Below are positions 12,754-14,027 of a DNA stretch of 14,027 nucleotides, piece by piece; position 1 is the stretch's first letter; every line of letters begins with the position of its first letter. Source of the stretch: an uncultured Prevotella sp. (lineage in GTDB: Bacteria > Bacteroidota > Bacteroidia > Bacteroidales > Bacteroidaceae); the NCBI GenBank assembly GCA_900540885.1, contig UQHJ01000061.1, positions 1 to 14,027 of the forward strand. Reading direction: 5' to 3'. The position numbers and the translations under genes were made by a program. The notes under the pieces were generated by a model that worked only from the letters and a program-made list of their open reading frames with translations, was not told the DNA's origin and did not search any database.

Positions 12754-13863
12754 ATGATGACATTCCGTAAATCAATGGTGCTGCTATGCGTGGCTTTAGC
12801 CGCTCAATCTGCAGTAGCGCAAGAGAGTAAACCCAAAGAAGTTTTTAATCCACATTGGACGCTTGGTGTTCAAGGTGGTGTAAGCGAAACGCGTGGTGAG
12901 GTAAAGTTTTCAGACCTCTTATCACCCGCTGTTGCAGGTTATGTGGGCTATCGCTTCACTCCCGTGTTTGGTCTGCGTGTTGGCGCAAGTTCTTTTGAGG
13001 CTAAGGGCAGTTGGGTTTCGCCCCACCAAGTGTATAAGTACAATTACGTTCAGGGCAATGTTGATGCCGTATTCGACTTGAGTGCAGCCGTTTGTAAGTA
13101 CAATCCTCGCCGTGTGTTCAACCTTTATGCTTTTGCAGGTGTTGGCGTGAATGCAGCCTTTAAGAATGGCGAGGCTGGCGACTTGGTAGCAGCAGGCTAT
13201 CCTTTAGCTTATTATTGGAGCGGTCATCGTTTCTCACCAGTAGGGCGTGCGGGCCTAGGCGTAAACTTACGCGTAAGTAAACATGTGGCGATCAACATTG
13301 AGGCCAATGCTAACGTACTTTCTGATCATTATAACTCAAAGAAGGCTGGCAATGCCGATTGGCAATTTAACCTCTTAGGCGGTTTAACTTTCAGTTTGGG
13401 TAAAACGAGTAAGACTTTGGCCGCAGAAGTTCCTGCCGAACCTATTCAGCCTACAGAAGTTCCGCAGCCTGTAAATCCCAATCCAGTAGCGGATCAAGAG
13501 CCCAAGGAAGAGACACCTATTGCAGAAAAGAAGGATGCACCTGAGACTTTGACGGAGAATATCTTCTTCCGTATCAATTCATCAGTCGTTCGCACTACAG
13601 AGATAGAAAAGGTGGAGGCCCTTGTGCATTATCTAAAGCAACATGCTGATGCCAAGGTAGTCATAACGGGCTATGCCGATGCCGCAACGGGTACGCCTAC
13701 TATCAATAGTCGCATAGCTAAACAACGTGCCGCTTCAGTAGCTAATGCTTTGACAAAGCGTGGCATCTCGGCTCAGCGCATTGTCATCAATTCAAAGGGT
13801 GACACGGTTCAACCCTTTAATAAGGTAGAAGACAATCGCGTAAGCATTTGCGTAGCTGAATGA
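12754..13863 (+). CDS. OmpA-family outer-membrane protein
   Basis: The 369-residue protein has a signal peptide (about 1-22, ending AAQSAVA before QES) and an eight-stranded-barrel-like N-terminal domain (about 33-222), beginning WTLGVQGGVSETRGEV and ending NLLGGLTFSLG. A Pro/Glu-rich linker follows (about 228-262, with AEVPAEPIQPTEVPQPVNPN). The C-terminal OmpA domain (about 268-369) contains ITGYADAATGTPTINSRIAK, with the Asp and Arg that bind the peptide of peptidoglycan, and then QRAASVANALTKRGIS. It should anchor the outer membrane to the cell wall. The start has a second ATG directly after it, and a later Met (12775) is possible; all leave a signal peptide. The gene stands alone with its own promoter and terminator. 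Confidence 0.9.
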   Translation: MMTFRKSMVLLCVALAAQSAVAQESKPKEVFNPHWTLGVQGGVSETRGEVKFSDLLSPAVAGYVGYRFTPVFGLRVGASSFEAKGSWVSPHQVYKYNYVQGNVDAVFDLSAAVCKYNPRRVFNLYAFAGVGVNAAFKNGEAGDLVAAGYPLAYYWSGHRFSPVGRAGLGVNLRVSKHVAINIEANANVLSDHYNSKKAGNADWQFNLLGGLTFSLGKTSKTLAAEVPAEPIQPTEVPQPVNPNPVADQEPKEETPIAEKKDAPETLTENIFFRINSSVVRTTEIEKVEALVHYLKQHADAKVVITGYADAATGTPTINSRIAKQRAASVANALTKRGISAQRIVINSKGDTVQPFNKVEDNRVSICVAE

Positions 13864-13872
13864 TAATTACAA

Positions 13873-13927
13873 ACCTCTCCCCTCCCCCCTCCCCGACTGG
13901 GAGCCGGTTAAGGGGAAGAGGTCTTTT
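13873..13927 (+). terminator. Terminator of the OmpA-family gene
   Basis: ACCTCT-CCCCT (13873-13883) pairs with AGGGGAAGAGGT (13911-13922) with a one-base bulge, and CTCCC/GGGAG can extend the inner stem. CTTTT follows (13923-13927). It starts 9 nt after the stop codon. Its T-run overlaps the stop codon of the converging gene on the minus strand. Confidence 0.75.
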
Positions 13928-14027
13928 ACCTTTTCTTCACCCCCCAAACGTTCCCTTCGCATAAGTGGCGGCGAGGCACCCCTAAGCGGCGCATCTCTTT
14001 GGTGATGCGCTTGATCGTAACGCCTTG
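13926..14027 (-). CDS. C-terminal end of an unidentified gene (partial)
   Basis: The minus strand reads 33 codons without interruption from the window edge to a TAA at 13928-13926. The residues run QGVTIKRITKEMRRLGVPRR and then HLCEGNVWGVKKR. A basic, helix-then-hairpin ending of this kind resembles a winged-helix C terminus such as those ending some primase- or VirE-like proteins, but the fragment is too short to assign. It converges on the OmpA-family gene, and its stop lies inside that gene's terminator. Confidence 0.5.
   Translation of the reverse strand, partial: QGVTIKRITKEMRRLGVPRRHLCEGNVWGVKKR

Overview
The window looks like chromosomal DNA of a Bacteroidales bacterium, most likely Prevotella or a close relative. 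The evidence is Bacteroidetes-type -7 boxes (TAnnTTTG) ahead of several genes, A-rich start regions in place of strong Shine-Dalgarno sites, an HU/SPOR membrane protein of Bacteroidetes type, an OmpP1/FadL-family barrel, an OmpA-family protein and MITE-like AT-rich repeats. The genus is inferred from protein character. No database search was possible.

Region 1 (1-4290) looks accessory. Three tightly spaced minus-strand genes (2882 down to 460) encode a protein with a YopX-like segment, a GIY-YIG nuclease with an unknown 195-residue N-terminal part, and a divergent alkyladenine-DNA-glycosylase (AAG/MPG)-fold protein. A truncated agmatine/peptidyl-arginine deiminase follows. The block lies between two 24-bp sequences in inverted orientation (56-79 and 2960-2983) that differ at one position. 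A nuclease next to a base-excision-fold protein makes this the best candidate in the window for an undescribed DNA-modification or defence cassette. To its right is a toxin-first higBA-like pair, with a frameshifted TfoX N-terminal-domain gene starting 5 bp after the antitoxin, and then a long stable hairpin.

Region 2 (4288-6775) holds an outer-membrane barrel pseudogene with an in-frame TGA and a damaged 5' end, then an apparent FHA/zinc-ribbon - exported protein - ComF operon. A palindromic MITE-like element of about 200 bp (6868-7066) separates it from the next gene.

Region 3 (7071-12607) is a minus-strand run of envelope genes: an HU/SPOR membrane protein whose promoter suggests a leaderless mRNA, a small orphan protein, an OmpP1/FadL-like barrel with a 9-bp tandem repeat in its leader, a secreted Gly/Trp/Tyr-rich low-complexity protein and a GNAT acetyltransferase. 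The 386-bp gap at 8637-9022 contains a 41-bp perfect palindrome and a strong terminator.

Region 4 (12608-14027) holds a divergent promoter region built around an A/T-tract hairpin, an OmpA-family protein on the plus strand, its terminator, and the C-terminal end of an unidentified minus-strand gene that leaves the window. I saw no rRNA, tRNA or CRISPR array.
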